Positions 22,741 through 33,309 of a stretch of 64,000 nt of DNA are shown piece after piece. Below the pieces are notes generated by a model. It was not told the DNA's origin. It did not search any database and saw only the letters and a list, made by a program, of their open reading frames with translations. The number at the start of each line of letters is the position of its first letter. Positions within the stretch are counted from its first letter, which is position 1. Origin of the DNA: Gnetum montanum. Lineage: Eukaryota > Streptophyta > Gnetopsida > Gnetales > Gnetaceae. The translations under genes were made by a program, and so were the position numbers. The stretch covers positions 678,650 through 742,649 of the forward strand of contig MNCI01009650.1 of the NCBI GenBank assembly GCA_015680685.1, written 5' to 3'.

Positions 22741-23706
22741 TTAGAATTTGTTCACGGGCTCATGCACTGCTTTGAGGACTAAATCCCCTTTTTTGATTAG
22801 GCATTTTTCTAGATTGCAATGATGTTTTTTCCTCTGCTTGTCTTGATACCACTTCATACGGTTAAGCATTTGAATGCACTCCTCCTCCGTGGAGTAAAGA
22901 TCAATGATTCTTGACTCATTGTTTTGAGCCTCATCCATATAGTTTGAGAGGATCATTCAGAGTGACAGGACCTGTAATTCAAGAGGTAACACCACTTCAA
23001 ATCTATATACAAGACTGTATTTGGTCTTACCTATAGCTATCCTACATGTTGTGCGATAAGCCCAAAGCACGTAGAGGAGTTGCTCATGCCATCACCGCTT
23101 GCTACTGCTGCGCATCCTTTTGAAAAGGTTGATAATGGCTTTATTAGTGGCTTCTTCTTGGCTATTTTCTTGGGGATAATATGGTGATGAGAAAGAATGT
23201 TTGATACCAAGGCTTTCACAAAAGGCTCTAGTTTCTATGCTACTGAATTGGGGCTCGTTGTCTATAACAATAGTCATAGGAAGGCCAAATCATGTCACTA
23301 TATTGTCCAAGATGAATTTGCAAATTTTTTTGGATGTGATATTCCTAAGGGGAATGCCTTCTACCCATTTCGTGAAGTACTCAGTTGCAGTAATGATGAA
23401 AATATGCCCTAAAGAAGACTTAGGTGTGATAGGCCCTATAATGTCTAGTCCCCAAAGTTGGAAAGGCCATGTGATTTGTGTGGTATGTAATTTAGTAGGT
23501 GATACATGTATGAGGTTTCCATGATGTTGACATACATCACATTTCCTTACCTTAGTGATGCAATCGCACTCCATGTAAGGCCAATAGTATCCTAGATGCC
23601 TAATTTTTGCTGTCATAGCCCTAGGAGCTATGTTCCGTCCACACAGCCCCTCGTGGACTTGATCAAAAAATTTTTGTGCTTCATCCTCACTTATGCAAGC
23701 TAGCAA
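22741..23706 (-). pseudogene. Integrase of the Tat element
   Basis: Two open blocks (23706-23290 and 23277-23092) cover most of the protein. The zinc-binding region shows VHEGLCGRN and CDVCQHH. The catalytic core shows LDIIGPI (first Asp), VIDNEPQF (second Asp) and, about 35 residues on, QEEATNK (Glu), so the DDE triad is still readable. A stop separates the blocks, and a short C-terminal piece is open at 22956-22741 (VHEP near its end). Integrase inserts the cDNA. The gene follows the second RNase H, as expected for Tat, and is inactive because of the stops. Confidence 0.88.
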
Positions 23707-23772
23707 TATCCTATCATAAGATCATCGGCATAAAGCACCATCTCCTATGAGGACATATTTCCATGCTCATTT

Positions 23773-24237
23773 TCATACTGCATCCTTTTGGGTGGGTGTC
23801 AGGCCGTGTGGGGGTTCACTATGTTGAAGGTATGTTTTAATGTCATCATACCATTCTTGGGTATGTGCCACACTTATAGACACTATGTTTGATGTGTAGA
23901 TGATAGGGCTAGTAAATTCCACTATTGAAGTGGGTAAGGTATGGAACATGTGTGGTGGCACGCTTAAAGCTAATGTGGCTAACACATCGGCTATAGTATT
24001 TTCATTGCAGGGTACGTATTGGACATCTAGGGTTGCAAATTGCTTTAGTAAGTATTTCGCCAAATCATAGTAAGGCTGCAAATGTTGTGCCTTGCAAGCA
24101 TAGACTTCTATAACTTGGTTAATGACTAGTTGCAAATCGCCTCTAATTGCTAAGTTTTGGATCCCTGACTCTCGAACTGCTAGAATACCCCTAAGGAGGC
24201 TCTTGTATTCTACTACATTGTTTGTGCAAAGAAACAT
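23773..24237 (-). pseudogene. Second, archaeal-type RNase H (aRH) domain
   Basis: The frame reads TNNVVEYKSLLRGI, then IRGDLQLVINQV, then YVPCNENTIADVLATLAL. These correspond to the Asn-Asn-x-x-E-Y, G-D-S-Q-L-V and N-x-x-A-D-x-L-A motifs of the RNase H found as an extra domain between the normal RNase H and integrase in Tat-lineage elements. Acid residues of the active site (E, D and D) are visible. The 154-codon frame is open; the start of the domain lies upstream in a damaged stretch (24238-24468). Confidence 0.88.
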
Positions 24238-24468
24238 GAAGTGATATGCAAAAGGTTCAATCTCTCTAGAGGGAAATGTGAGAATAGCAGTGGCACTACC
24301 ACCTTGTGTAGTTGAGGCACCATCAAAATGTAAAATAGCTTTGAAATTTTTGGGTACTAGGCTTACGCTACTAATGTGCTCATCTGGAAATTTTGGTTCT
24401 ATTATTGCCTAGTCATCGATGGGTGAAGTCATAAGTTATGTGGCTATCGCTTGATCCTTTGTAGATGA

Positions 24469-24906
24469 CTACGTTACGTAATGTAGGTTAAATTTTATAG
24501 TGATAGCTTTCCACCAAGCTATCCTGCTACTTTCATATATATTGGTTGTAATAGCCCTAAGTATGTTATTTTTGTAGATGATGTTTACTTGACTACGAAA
24601 TAAATAGTGCCTCCATTTTTTCACCGCAAATACTAAAGCAAGGCAATTTTTTTCTACATCATTGTATTTTTCTTCATAAGCTATCAGTGCATGACTCAAG
24701 TAGTAGACAAGAATTTCATAACCATCATCCCTCTTTTGACAGAGCAAGGTGGCAATAGATGTGTCTGAAGTGGCAAGATAAATGTAAAAAGGCTTATCTC
24801 TCTGTGGAGGGTAAACAATGGGAAGATGAACAAGCTCCTTCTTTAAGTTATCAAAGGCTTCCTGGCATTGGTTTGTCCATTCAAAGTTAACTCCTTTTTT
24901 AAGCAA
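24469..24906 (-). pseudogene. Ty3/gypsy RNase H domain
   Basis: A 145-codon block begins in the RT connection (FEWTNQCQEAFDNLKKEL) and continues through the RNase H region: YLATSDTSIATLLCQ in place of the usual D-A-S, then YNDVEKNCLALVFAVKKWRHYL containing the Glu. The first catalytic Asp position reads T-S-D here. RNase H removes the RNA template during reverse transcription. A stop at 24907 separates it from RT. Confidence 0.85.
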
Positions 24907-24909
24907 ATG

Positions 24910-26187
24910 TTACATTGGATGCAATTTATCTGTTAGCCTTATGATAAACCTTTGTATGAATTGTATCCTACCTTGCAACCCACGCAACTTTTTAAGGTTT
25001 GTAGGTGGTGCTAAGTTAACAATAGCTTTGACTTTATCAGGGTCTACACATATCCCTATTTCTGATACTACAAAACCTAACATGCGTCCATTTTTGACTC
25101 CAAAGACATATTTTTTTGGATTGATGTGGAGGTCATGCCTACAGCAATGTTGAAGGACCAGGTTTAGGTTGTTTACACGATCGGGAGCTTTTTTAGATTT
25201 AATGACTATGTCATCCAATTAATCATTTAGCCTTTCCAAAAAATAGTCACTAAAAATATAAGTCATTGCCCATTGATATGTTGCTCCAACATTTTTTAGC
25301 CTAAAGAACATCATCATGTAACAGAAGGTTCCCCAGGGGGTCCTGAAGGTAGTGGCCAGTTGATGTTCTGGGTTTGTTCAGATTTGATTGTAGCTTGAGA
25401 ATCCATCCATGAAGGATAGTAAGGCATGGCCAACTATAGTATCAACAAGTTGGTCGATATTAGGCAATGGGAAATCATCCTTAATAGTTGCTTTATTCAA
25501 ATCTTGAAAGTCTATATAGATTTGTATACCCCCAGTTTTCTTAGGGACGACTACAATGTTTGATACCCAGTCCACATAATTGATCACCCGAATGAACCCT
25601 GCTTGATAAAGTTTGGTGATTTCATCACCCATGGCTAAGGCAATCTCTGGTTTAATCTTGACAACTTTTTGTTTGATCGCTTTGACACGTGAATCTAGGA
25701 TGATATTGTGTTGTATTATACATGGGTCTAAGCTTGGCATATCTTCCTACGACCATGCAAACACTTTGACATTATCATTAAGGACTTTAGAGATATTTTG
25801 TTGAACATGTGGCTCCAATAGGGAGCTAACCTTTAACGTTCTTGCCTCATCCCTAGATGTAGTCATGGGGATTTCGATAAGGGGGTCCTCAATTACATCA
25901 CCAGATTCTAAATCTAAGGCTTGCACCAAATGTTCAGGCCAATCCAGGGATGTTTCTAAGGATGCTATGTTGGTGTCACAAGGGGGTGGTTTAAAGTCTA
26001 CTAGCTCTACGTTCAAGCGTCTCATATACCTGCCATGGGGTCCTATCAAAATTAAGGACAAATGGAGATCATCATGCATATCCATTTTTCCAAGCACTCC
26101 TGCAAAAATAAGCAAAACAAATAGAGTCAAGTGATACCTTCTTAACACAGCAACATGAAGTGAAATGTATTCAAGGTAATTATGCAA
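24910..26187 (-). pseudogene. Reverse transcriptase of the Tat element
   Basis: Blocks at 26187-25747, 25740-25378 and 25218-24910 give, in order, an N-terminal linker, GFIRVINYVDWVSNIVVVPK, YIDFQDLNKAT, FMDGFSSYNQI and the LDDIVIKSK catalytic motif. The Tyr of Y-V/L-D-D is a stop here. INPKKYVFGVKNGRMLGFVV and FRGLQGR-like sequence (LRGLQGRIQFIQRF) follow. Stops and a damaged segment (25219-25377) make it non-functional. Upstream lies the antisense gene's promoter rather than protease, which is unusual for a gypsy pol. Confidence 0.9.
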
Positions 26188-26207
26188 TGTTACAAAATTT
26201 CCATTTT

Positions 26208-26350
26208 AAGGTCTTAGCGGACCACCACTATGATTATAATGTAAAGGGAGCTCCGAAATTGCCAATTTAAGGTCATAGTAGGCCGTCACTATGATTATAA
26301 TGTAAAGGGAGCTTCAAAATTGCCAGTTTAAGGTCAGAGCGGACTGTCAC
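26208..26350. repeat. Minisatellite upstream of RT (about 62-bp unit)
   Basis: Two full units and part of a third carry TTTAAGGTCNNAGYRGRCC, then CACTATGATTATAATG and AAAGGGAGCT. The core is that of the arrays at 22196-22612 and 31607-31880. It ends about 50 bases before the antisense promoter region. Confidence 0.8.
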
Positions 26351-26399
26351 TAGGCTTAAAAAATTTTTGTTTATTTTTTTTGGACATTTATGTGCTATG

Positions 26400-26547
26400 C
26401 TGCAAGGAATATGGGATGTCCCATGTTACGCGCGGGACATGGGACATTCTGCATCACATGTAGGGCATGGGATGTCCTGCGTTACGCATGGGACATGAGA
26501 CATCCAAAAAAAGTAACATGTCCTATAACCCTAAAGGCTATAAATAG
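26400..26547 (+). promoter_or_regulatory. Antisense promoter inside the Tat element
   Basis: A plus-strand TATA box, TATAAATAG, lies at 26539-26547. The preceding 26411-26508 is dense in GGGACATGGGACAT, GGGATGTCCCATG and CATGGGATGTCC words: the same word in both orientations, with CGCG and ACGC islands between. A coding start follows at 26718 and a spliced frame at 27777-31419, all on the plus strand. This is a TATA promoter opposite to the element's own direction. Promoter function is inferred from layout. Confidence 0.65.
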
Positions 26548-26574
26548 GGGTTCACCCATGGAAAACCTATCATT

Positions 26575-29500
26575 TTCACCATCAGAGTTAACAACCCAAA
26601 GTGTAGCGTGGTTCAAAGAGAGAGTGTAGTAGTTGTAGTGTAACCACCGATAGGCCCAAGTTTTACATCAAGGTAATGGCATGTAGGAGTGAGCCTAGAC
26701 ATCAAGGTATCACCAACATGGATGAACGGGAGCGCACCTTGCAACGTCTTCCTAGAGCATGCATTGAGGAATAGTAGGAGGCACCATCTACCCAGTAAGC
26801 TGTTACGCTGCCTTTGTTCATGTTGTGCTTTTCTCTCTTTGTTTTTTTTTTCTTTTTGGCAATCTATTGAGTGGGGCTATCATCGCCATTGTCCTTGTCA
26901 TGGTCACCGCACCCTAGTGCTGTGGTTGCTACAGTTGCTACACGGTAGCTATTTCTGCTTTTGGCTGCGGCAGCCACCATGACTGCTACACTATGACTGA
27001 TGTTGTTGCATTTGTAACTAGTTCCATGGCCATTACTAGTGCCATCACAGCTATAGCCATGAACATCATGCCACTTCCATGGCCACCATTATTGTGACTG
27101 AGGTGATGTATCATTTTTTTGAAGGGTTTGGAATGTTCTATGCAGCATAGCACATGTCCTAGGTAGCATAGCACACATGGGGATGGTGTTTTTCTCTTTT
27201 GTTACGTTCTACGCAATGTAATAAGGCTGGGGCCTTGCAAATTTTGTGTGTTTTTTCTTTAGGTTGTGTCGCCTTTGACAGTGTAATTAGTGCTTGTTAC
27301 ACCATGCTGCTACGCTACTCTACTATGCTACTACACTACTACGCTATGCATGATATAGGCATTATGCTACGTGGGATGCAACCATTTGCATTGGTACACT
27401 GCACAGGGTGTAGCCATTACACTGCACGTTACACAACCGTTACACTGCACGTGATGCAGCCACTATATTGCACAAGGTGTACCTGCTATGCTACTATGTT
27501 GTGCATGATGCAACCACTACACTACATGAGATGTTATAATTGTTACGCTGCCTAACAAGTCATGAAAGTGGGGTGAATACTTGGAAAAAATTTTGGTTTC
27601 CTCGATAGTACTATGGGTGCAATGTCTCATACTTAACAAAATTTGTATACAAGGGGGTGCTATGTTGTACAGTAGCGTAATTGAGATTTGGAAAAAATGT
27701 TTTTTTATTTTTTTGAAAGGCTTTCCCTCACAAAGTACCTTAATTATGAACTAACATTTTTTGTTGTGCAACGTAGGGTTATTTTGAAACCAATCTTGAT
27801 CGTGATCGAGCTATTAGGTGTTCTATGTTGCATAAGTGCCCATATAGCTAATGTTCCTTCTTCCCATGCACAAGGGACTAGGCTATCTAGTTTAGAGAAG
27901 GCATGCAAGAATTCTTAGAATTCCTCCTTCGTCACTTCAATGTGATGGTATGGTCACACTTGTTAGCCGAGACCGCAAGTGTTCTGGTTGAAACGTTGTT
28001 GCCTGAGGAAAACTGAGGCATCCTAAAGTTTATGACAAATGGGTCTACTAAAGGTGAAGGGGTAGGAGGCTCAAGTTAGTATCCAAAAGGCTTGAGACTC
28101 TTATCTTGGGTTTGGGCCATGCCTAAATTTAAGTGCTACCACAAGTACAACACATTGTTCATCGCTCGCCATATGGGCACCTTTTTCCAGAACCCACCTA
28201 GGACTGTCTACTGTGCTGGTGGGTGAGTCCTGTGAAGATACTTCAATGTGTTATATTATTTATTTTATATAGTTGGAATGTTTATTATGTTCTATGTGTT
28301 GTCAGATTTGTAATTGACAAGGATGGTCTTCACGATAAAGAGGGGGCATTAGCCTTGGCTCAAATAGCCTTACAAGAGTTCTCTTCTACTAAGAACGTGC
28401 ACGCCAGTGTCATAGAACAACTTACGACCAAATTTAGAACCTATCTAACCAAGTATGCTAAGCTCTATCTAAAATGTAAGGAACTTGGATGGTTGGATGG
28501 CAAATGGGCATCTAGTCGAGTACCCACCATGGAGGAAGTTCTAGTGAAAATACCACCATTCCCTACGTCATTCACACTAGGTGAGTTAGGTTCTACCTGT
28601 GTTTTCATATGCTCTTGATTGATGAATTGAATGGTTTTGTTGTTGTATTTTTTTCTATTTATTTTATTCTTAATTATTTCAGTGGCAGCCAAGTCCAAAG
28701 AAGTTACGGTAATCACCTCAGGTTGTAACGAAGCTAACCTCTTCTTTAAGTATGGTGAAGTTGATGAGTCACAACATTGGCTATGCAATGGGGTTCCAAT
28801 CACCATTGTTCAAAATGACTAGGAGGCTAGGCTCATGGACCTTTTTTTGGCAGTAAATCTAAGCATTCTGGCTAAGAAAATGCTTGCCCTTGTCGATTCT
28901 TTTACAAAGAGCATCGACCACTTTCGCACATGAGTCCATAATGTGCAGGTGGTATTTGAGATCATGGATAGCCTTTTTTCAAATCTCTTTGGCATTCCTT
29001 CTGATGGTTTACATGTGGGGGAGAATATTGGCAAAGATGTAAACCATCGAGGGGACATAGAAGAATGGCTAGGGACCAGCAAAGATCGCAAGGGGATTTA
29101 CATGCAGAAAGTTAAATTAGAGGTAGCTCATAAGATTTACCCTATCTTCTAGGCTCGTGCTTTCCCCAAGTTACTTTCCCAAGAAAAAATTCTCAGAGTA
29201 GAGTAGGCTTGGATTATGAGGGACATCATGGAAGAGGGGACTCATTACAATTGCATCAAGTATCTTTCTGGAGGCTTGCAGGCTGAAATGATCAAGCTCC
29301 ATGACAAGCTTGATACTCGTATCAATGTGCATTTTTCCTTTTTTATAGCTTGTTTAAGATGGTTTTCCAATTTCTTGGTGGTCCAAGAGAATGGGATCTA
29401 GGTGTTACAGGATCGTACTCAGATCTCCAAACCATGGATCTACCAGGTATTTCGCACTACCCAATCTCAGGATCCTCTGGAAGCTATCGAGAAGTCCTTT

Positions 29501-31419
29501 TCAATAACAACGAAGGATTGGGCAAGACTATCTTTTCATGCACAAGACAACTTGAAAGAGCCCACCCCCCCCCCCCCCCCCCCCCCCCNCCCCCCTCCTC
29601 CACTAACATGGGCAACCTAGTCAGGGGGGCACACCTTATTGCAGAAATGGTAAAGTCAAAGCTACAACTTAAGAAGCCTCATCCTATTGAAGATCCTCCA
29701 TGTATAAGTGAGGAAAGAGGCAAAATATTATGAATCAAAGTTTGTAATGTGCGATCTACACTTGTTGGTGAGTATTCTTTGGCTATCTTACTTGCTACTT
29801 TTTTTTATGCACATATTGGACTAGCATCCTAACTTTGGCTTATGTTCACTAGATGAAGAAGAGGTTTTGGCTCCTAAGGTAGAGGTCCCTGCTATAGAAG
29901 AAGAGGAGGAGGCTCCAGCCGTAGAGGAGGAGGCCACTACCATAGATGAACCTTTTGCAGACTGTGCCCCAGCACTTGAGACACACATGACAGTTGAAGA
30001 CACTGTTACACTTTTAAGTCAGTTTGAGGAAGAGGGGCTATAGTTTGAGGCTGGTGGGTTTGATAATTTTTTTGATAGTGTGCTAATGGGCGATCCCCCC
30101 ACTCTCATCCCTGAGGGTTTTCTGGGTAGGAGCTTTGCACTGTCATTTATGTTACTTATCACTTTCCTTTTTCTCTTCTTCATAATGTTAACATGCTTTG
30201 TTGCATAGCGGACACTACTACTAAGGCTCTTGAATCTTTCTCTTCCTTCTGCCTATATCCATGGATAGAGACCCTAGATAAATTTTTCTTTATGGAAGGG
30301 GCAGTTGATGATATGATTGACCATTTAAGACAAATTGACCCCAAGATAGGTGCATTTAAACTACAACATTTACTCTCTATGTGATTCTATTTTTGCCATC
30401 ATCTTATAATTGACATTTTCTCATGCGTGTTATAACAACTTCTCAACTTAAATGGGATCCAAGATAGGCAATTGAAGTCAACATTATGCCTGAACTCCCT
30501 CTAGAGGTTGTTGAGGAGCCTTGTCATATATACAATGAGGCAAGCAAATATGCACTATACTCAGCACACTCCTTATGGGAGTGTAGGCACGTTAACAAAG
30601 ACCTCTAGAAAAGGGTCCAAAAAATTTGAGAAAGAGAAAGCAGGTCAAGCAGTCAAGTTGGAAGATCTACAGTCAAGGAATGAGTTCTTAAAGGCTCATG
30701 ATACTTTAGATGGTAGTTGGCGTACGACCATAATCAATTATGCTAGATACTAGTTGGCCATATGAGGCAAGAATGAGGCTACCCAGGAAGTGATCGAACA
30801 ACACTTGCAAATGGATCTATTGGCCCAAAAAAATCAAGACTGAAAGGATTATAGTGCCAAAGTATACAAGTCATTGCAGGCATAGGAAAATCATAAACAC
30901 ATGTATAAGATGGAACGTGCCACCTATCACCAAAAGTATAGAGATGTATCTGTAGAATTTCGCACTCATGAGCTATTTCTTGATGTAATTGGCACTACTT
31001 GGGCCTATGAAAATTTAAAAAATAGGTAGTGGTGAGTGAATATCCTAAGAGAGAGGTGAGCTTGCCTTTTGGGGAGACTACTACTACCACGTTTTCCCTA
31101 GGGCCACCTACCTAGACAGCTGTAGAGAAAGGAAAGATTGCGGCCAGCATTGATCTAGGAGAAGAGGATTGGGCCAACTTAATGGAGGAAGAAATTTTGT
31201 GATGCCTAGCATTGAGCCTTGACAAAATACCTCTGGAGATGGATGCAGGCCCATCTCAGGTAGCCAAGCTTTACTTTATTGTTGTTTATTGGTGAGAGCC
31301 TTATGCATTTCCCTTTTGCACTCGTTAATGTTTTACTTTATTTTTAATGCATGCAGGATCCAAATGAGGATGTAGGACCTAGTGGCATAGTAGACAAAGA
31401 CACCGACAAAGATCCATAG
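26575..31419 (+). pseudogene. Multi-exon antisense gene inside the Tat element with an FCP1/NIF-like phosphatase domain
   Basis: Eye-read exons: about 26575-26794 (start ATG 26718, MDERERTLQR), 27777-28222, 28306-28580, 28683-29767, 29853-30125, 30209-about 30382, about 30472-31259 and 31357-31419. Introns at 28223, 28581, 29768 and 30126 (83-102 bp; donors GTGAGT three times, GTAGGA once) and at 31260 (97 bp) keep frame across the junctions. Exon 2 has VIELLGVLC, FREGMQEFLEFLLRHFNVM followed by VWS, and YNTLF ... FFQNPPRT. In order these match the DLNG-V/L-L, RPG-EFL-F-V-VWS and NTLL-DDSP-NPP-T landmarks of plant NLI-interacting-factor (FCP1-like, HAD) phosphatases. The catalytic Asp positions read Glu-Leu and Ala-Arg, so activity is unlikely. 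Later exons are unrecognised, with a proline run and an acidic EEEEE stretch. Stops are TAG or TGA, consistent with C-to-T decay; a poly-C run shifts frame. Confidence 0.72.
29565..29595 (+). repeat. Poly-C tract with one N inside the antisense gene
   Basis: About 30 C with an N at 29589, in a proline-coding stretch. The coding frame before it (stops excepted) and the frame after it differ by one position, so either the run has mutated or its length is mis-assembled. Confidence 0.9.
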
Positions 31420-31606
31420 CTTGTTGAAAAAATTTCTTTATTTCTTTGACTTGTAGCCCCTTATTATTAGGCAATGTTGCCACTCTTAAGTATGGACTCA
31501 AGTTTGAACTATATATTTGTGATTTAATGACACATGAGATGCTTATCTTCTTTTCTTTGGTTAATATTACATATATGTATTTTTTTGTACTTGGGCCTCT
31601 TGTAGG

Positions 31607-31880
31607 CCCCATCGCTAGTTTTAGGCCATTTTGGGCCATTTGTAGTTTTAGGCCATTTCGGGTCATCGCTAGTTTTAGGCCATTTCGGGCCATATGCTAG
31701 TTTAAGGCCATTTCATGCCATTGCTAGTTTAAAGCCATTTCAGGCCATTACTAGTTTAAGGTCATTTCAGGCCATTGCTAGTTTAAGGCCATTTCAGGCC
31801 ATTGCTTACAAAGAGTGGGTTGCCAGTTTTAGGCCTTGGTGGGCCATGCGATAGTTCAAGGCCATTCTAGGCCTAGGCAT
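31607..31880. repeat. Minisatellite downstream of protease (about 28-bp unit)
   Basis: Eight or more units of GCTAGTTTTAGGCCATTT then CGGGCCATT and close variants. It begins about 190 bases after the antisense gene's stop and ends about 365 bases short of the protease frame. The same core, inverted, is at 61752-61865 in the second Tat element. Confidence 0.88.
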
Positions 31881-32244
31881 TTAGCTAGCATGAAAAGAAA
31901 AATGATGCAATGTTGAGACTATACAAATAAGAAATTGCACAAACAAAGATGCTAAAAATAAATAAAAGATGCTTCCTGTAGCTTGATCGTGGACCCTAAT
32001 CATGCAATTATCTCCTAACTCGATGCAGGCTAGGCAAGGCAGACAACCTGGAAGTCTTGAGATGATATTCTTCTAAGCTGTCATCCATGATTTGAAAGGG
32101 AAATTTGACCCACATGGTTTCTTTATGTAAGTTGGTGGTTTTCACAAGCTCATTTGCCGAACATGAGATTTCAGTATGGGTAGGTGATACGTCTTCGTAG
32201 ATTTCTATCTCCGACCCTTGCTCTACATTTATATTGTTTATAGA

Positions 32245-33309
32245 TCAAGGGCCTACTTCATCATCGAAGATCACCACCTCTCCACCCACATAGGGTAGGT
32301 GGATTTCTTGGTGTATAGGTGAGGAGACATCCCTTAACTGGGCTAACCATGATCTTTCCAAGATCAAGTTAAATCCAGGCATCTCCTCTACCACAATAAA
32401 TTCTATATTATATGGAAATTGGTCCCCTACCACAAAATTAATTGTAACAGTTCCTTTAACCATGACATGTGCCTTGTTGAATGACTTTAAACAAGAAGTT
32501 GTCATGGGCTTAATTTGATCCACCAGGCCCAACTTGTCAACAACGGGGAATGGAATCATATTAGTTGTAGCCCCATCATCGACATGTACCCTACAAATTT
32601 TATCTTGACCTACACGAATCGTGATAAACATGGGAGCAGTACTCTCTAGACCCTTTTCAGGGTTAGCTTTGATGGCTTTGTCATGAAAAATCAAATGAGT
32701 TGGCCGTGGTTCTTCAACCACATATGGAAGCATAACAGCATGGATGGCTCTCTCGTCAGCTGGCATGTTTTCACTAACGAGGATAGATGCTAACATACAG
32801 ACTAAAGCCTCATAGTGTGCTATATAAGTCATTATTAAATCATACAAGCTTAGGGTTGTTTTTTTTTTCAAAGCTTTCCTAACCTATGAAAGTGTATCTA
32901 GGAAGTCATGTCCACTATCTAGTTGTTTACCAGTTTTTGCTTCTTCTATATTCCCTAAAAGGAAAATCTCCCGAGGAGGAGTGGCTTTGGATTGAACAAT
33001 AGACTTTTTTTGATCGAGGGATGATGGTTGCATGTGTATGTCGATACCAGTGGCTTTTGATGACAAGGTCATAGGAACTACCAACAAAGGGATGGGCTTT
33101 GGGGGGCCTAATGCAATGCGTTCTCTAGCTAACTTATCTACTAAGTGTTCCTCACATTTCCTTGGATGAGAAGGTTGCGATGTCATTCCCACCACTGGAC
33201 TTTGGGTAGTTGGGGAATTTGCATGCTCTGACACCTTGATAATGAAAGGTGCCTGAGTTGTTGCAGTAGCATGTGGTGTAGTTTTAAGTATAAAGGGTGT
33301 ATAACACAC
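32245..33309 (-). pseudogene. Aspartic protease region of the Tat element
   Basis: The block 32871-32245 (208 codons) reads HVDDGATTNMIPF, the Asp-x-Gly-[AS] catalytic loop in the D-D-G-A form, then FNLILERSWLAQL and SPIHQEIHLPYVGGEVV. This matches the protease style of Ogre-type elements, in which the C-terminal Trp-hydrophobic turn is followed by a conserved His-Gln. The block 33309-32884 is the Ser/Pro-rich link from Gag. A stop separates the two blocks. Downstream on the minus strand there is no RT for about 6 kb. Confidence 0.85.

Noticed and set aside
27290-27545. Open frame rich in TACGCTAC words (27199-27555) as a real protein
   Set aside because: It is low-complexity repeat in the presumed first intron of the antisense gene; no conserved domain and no phase-consistent junction.
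29565-29595. G-quadruplex or i-motif element
   Set aside because: A plain C run with an N is more likely a mutable or mis-assembled proline tract; nothing else supports a structural role.
26575-31419. Antisense gene as an ordinary host gene outside any element
   Set aside because: It lies between two matching LTRs and TAATG duplications, between protease and RT of the same element, with a related arrangement in a second element.
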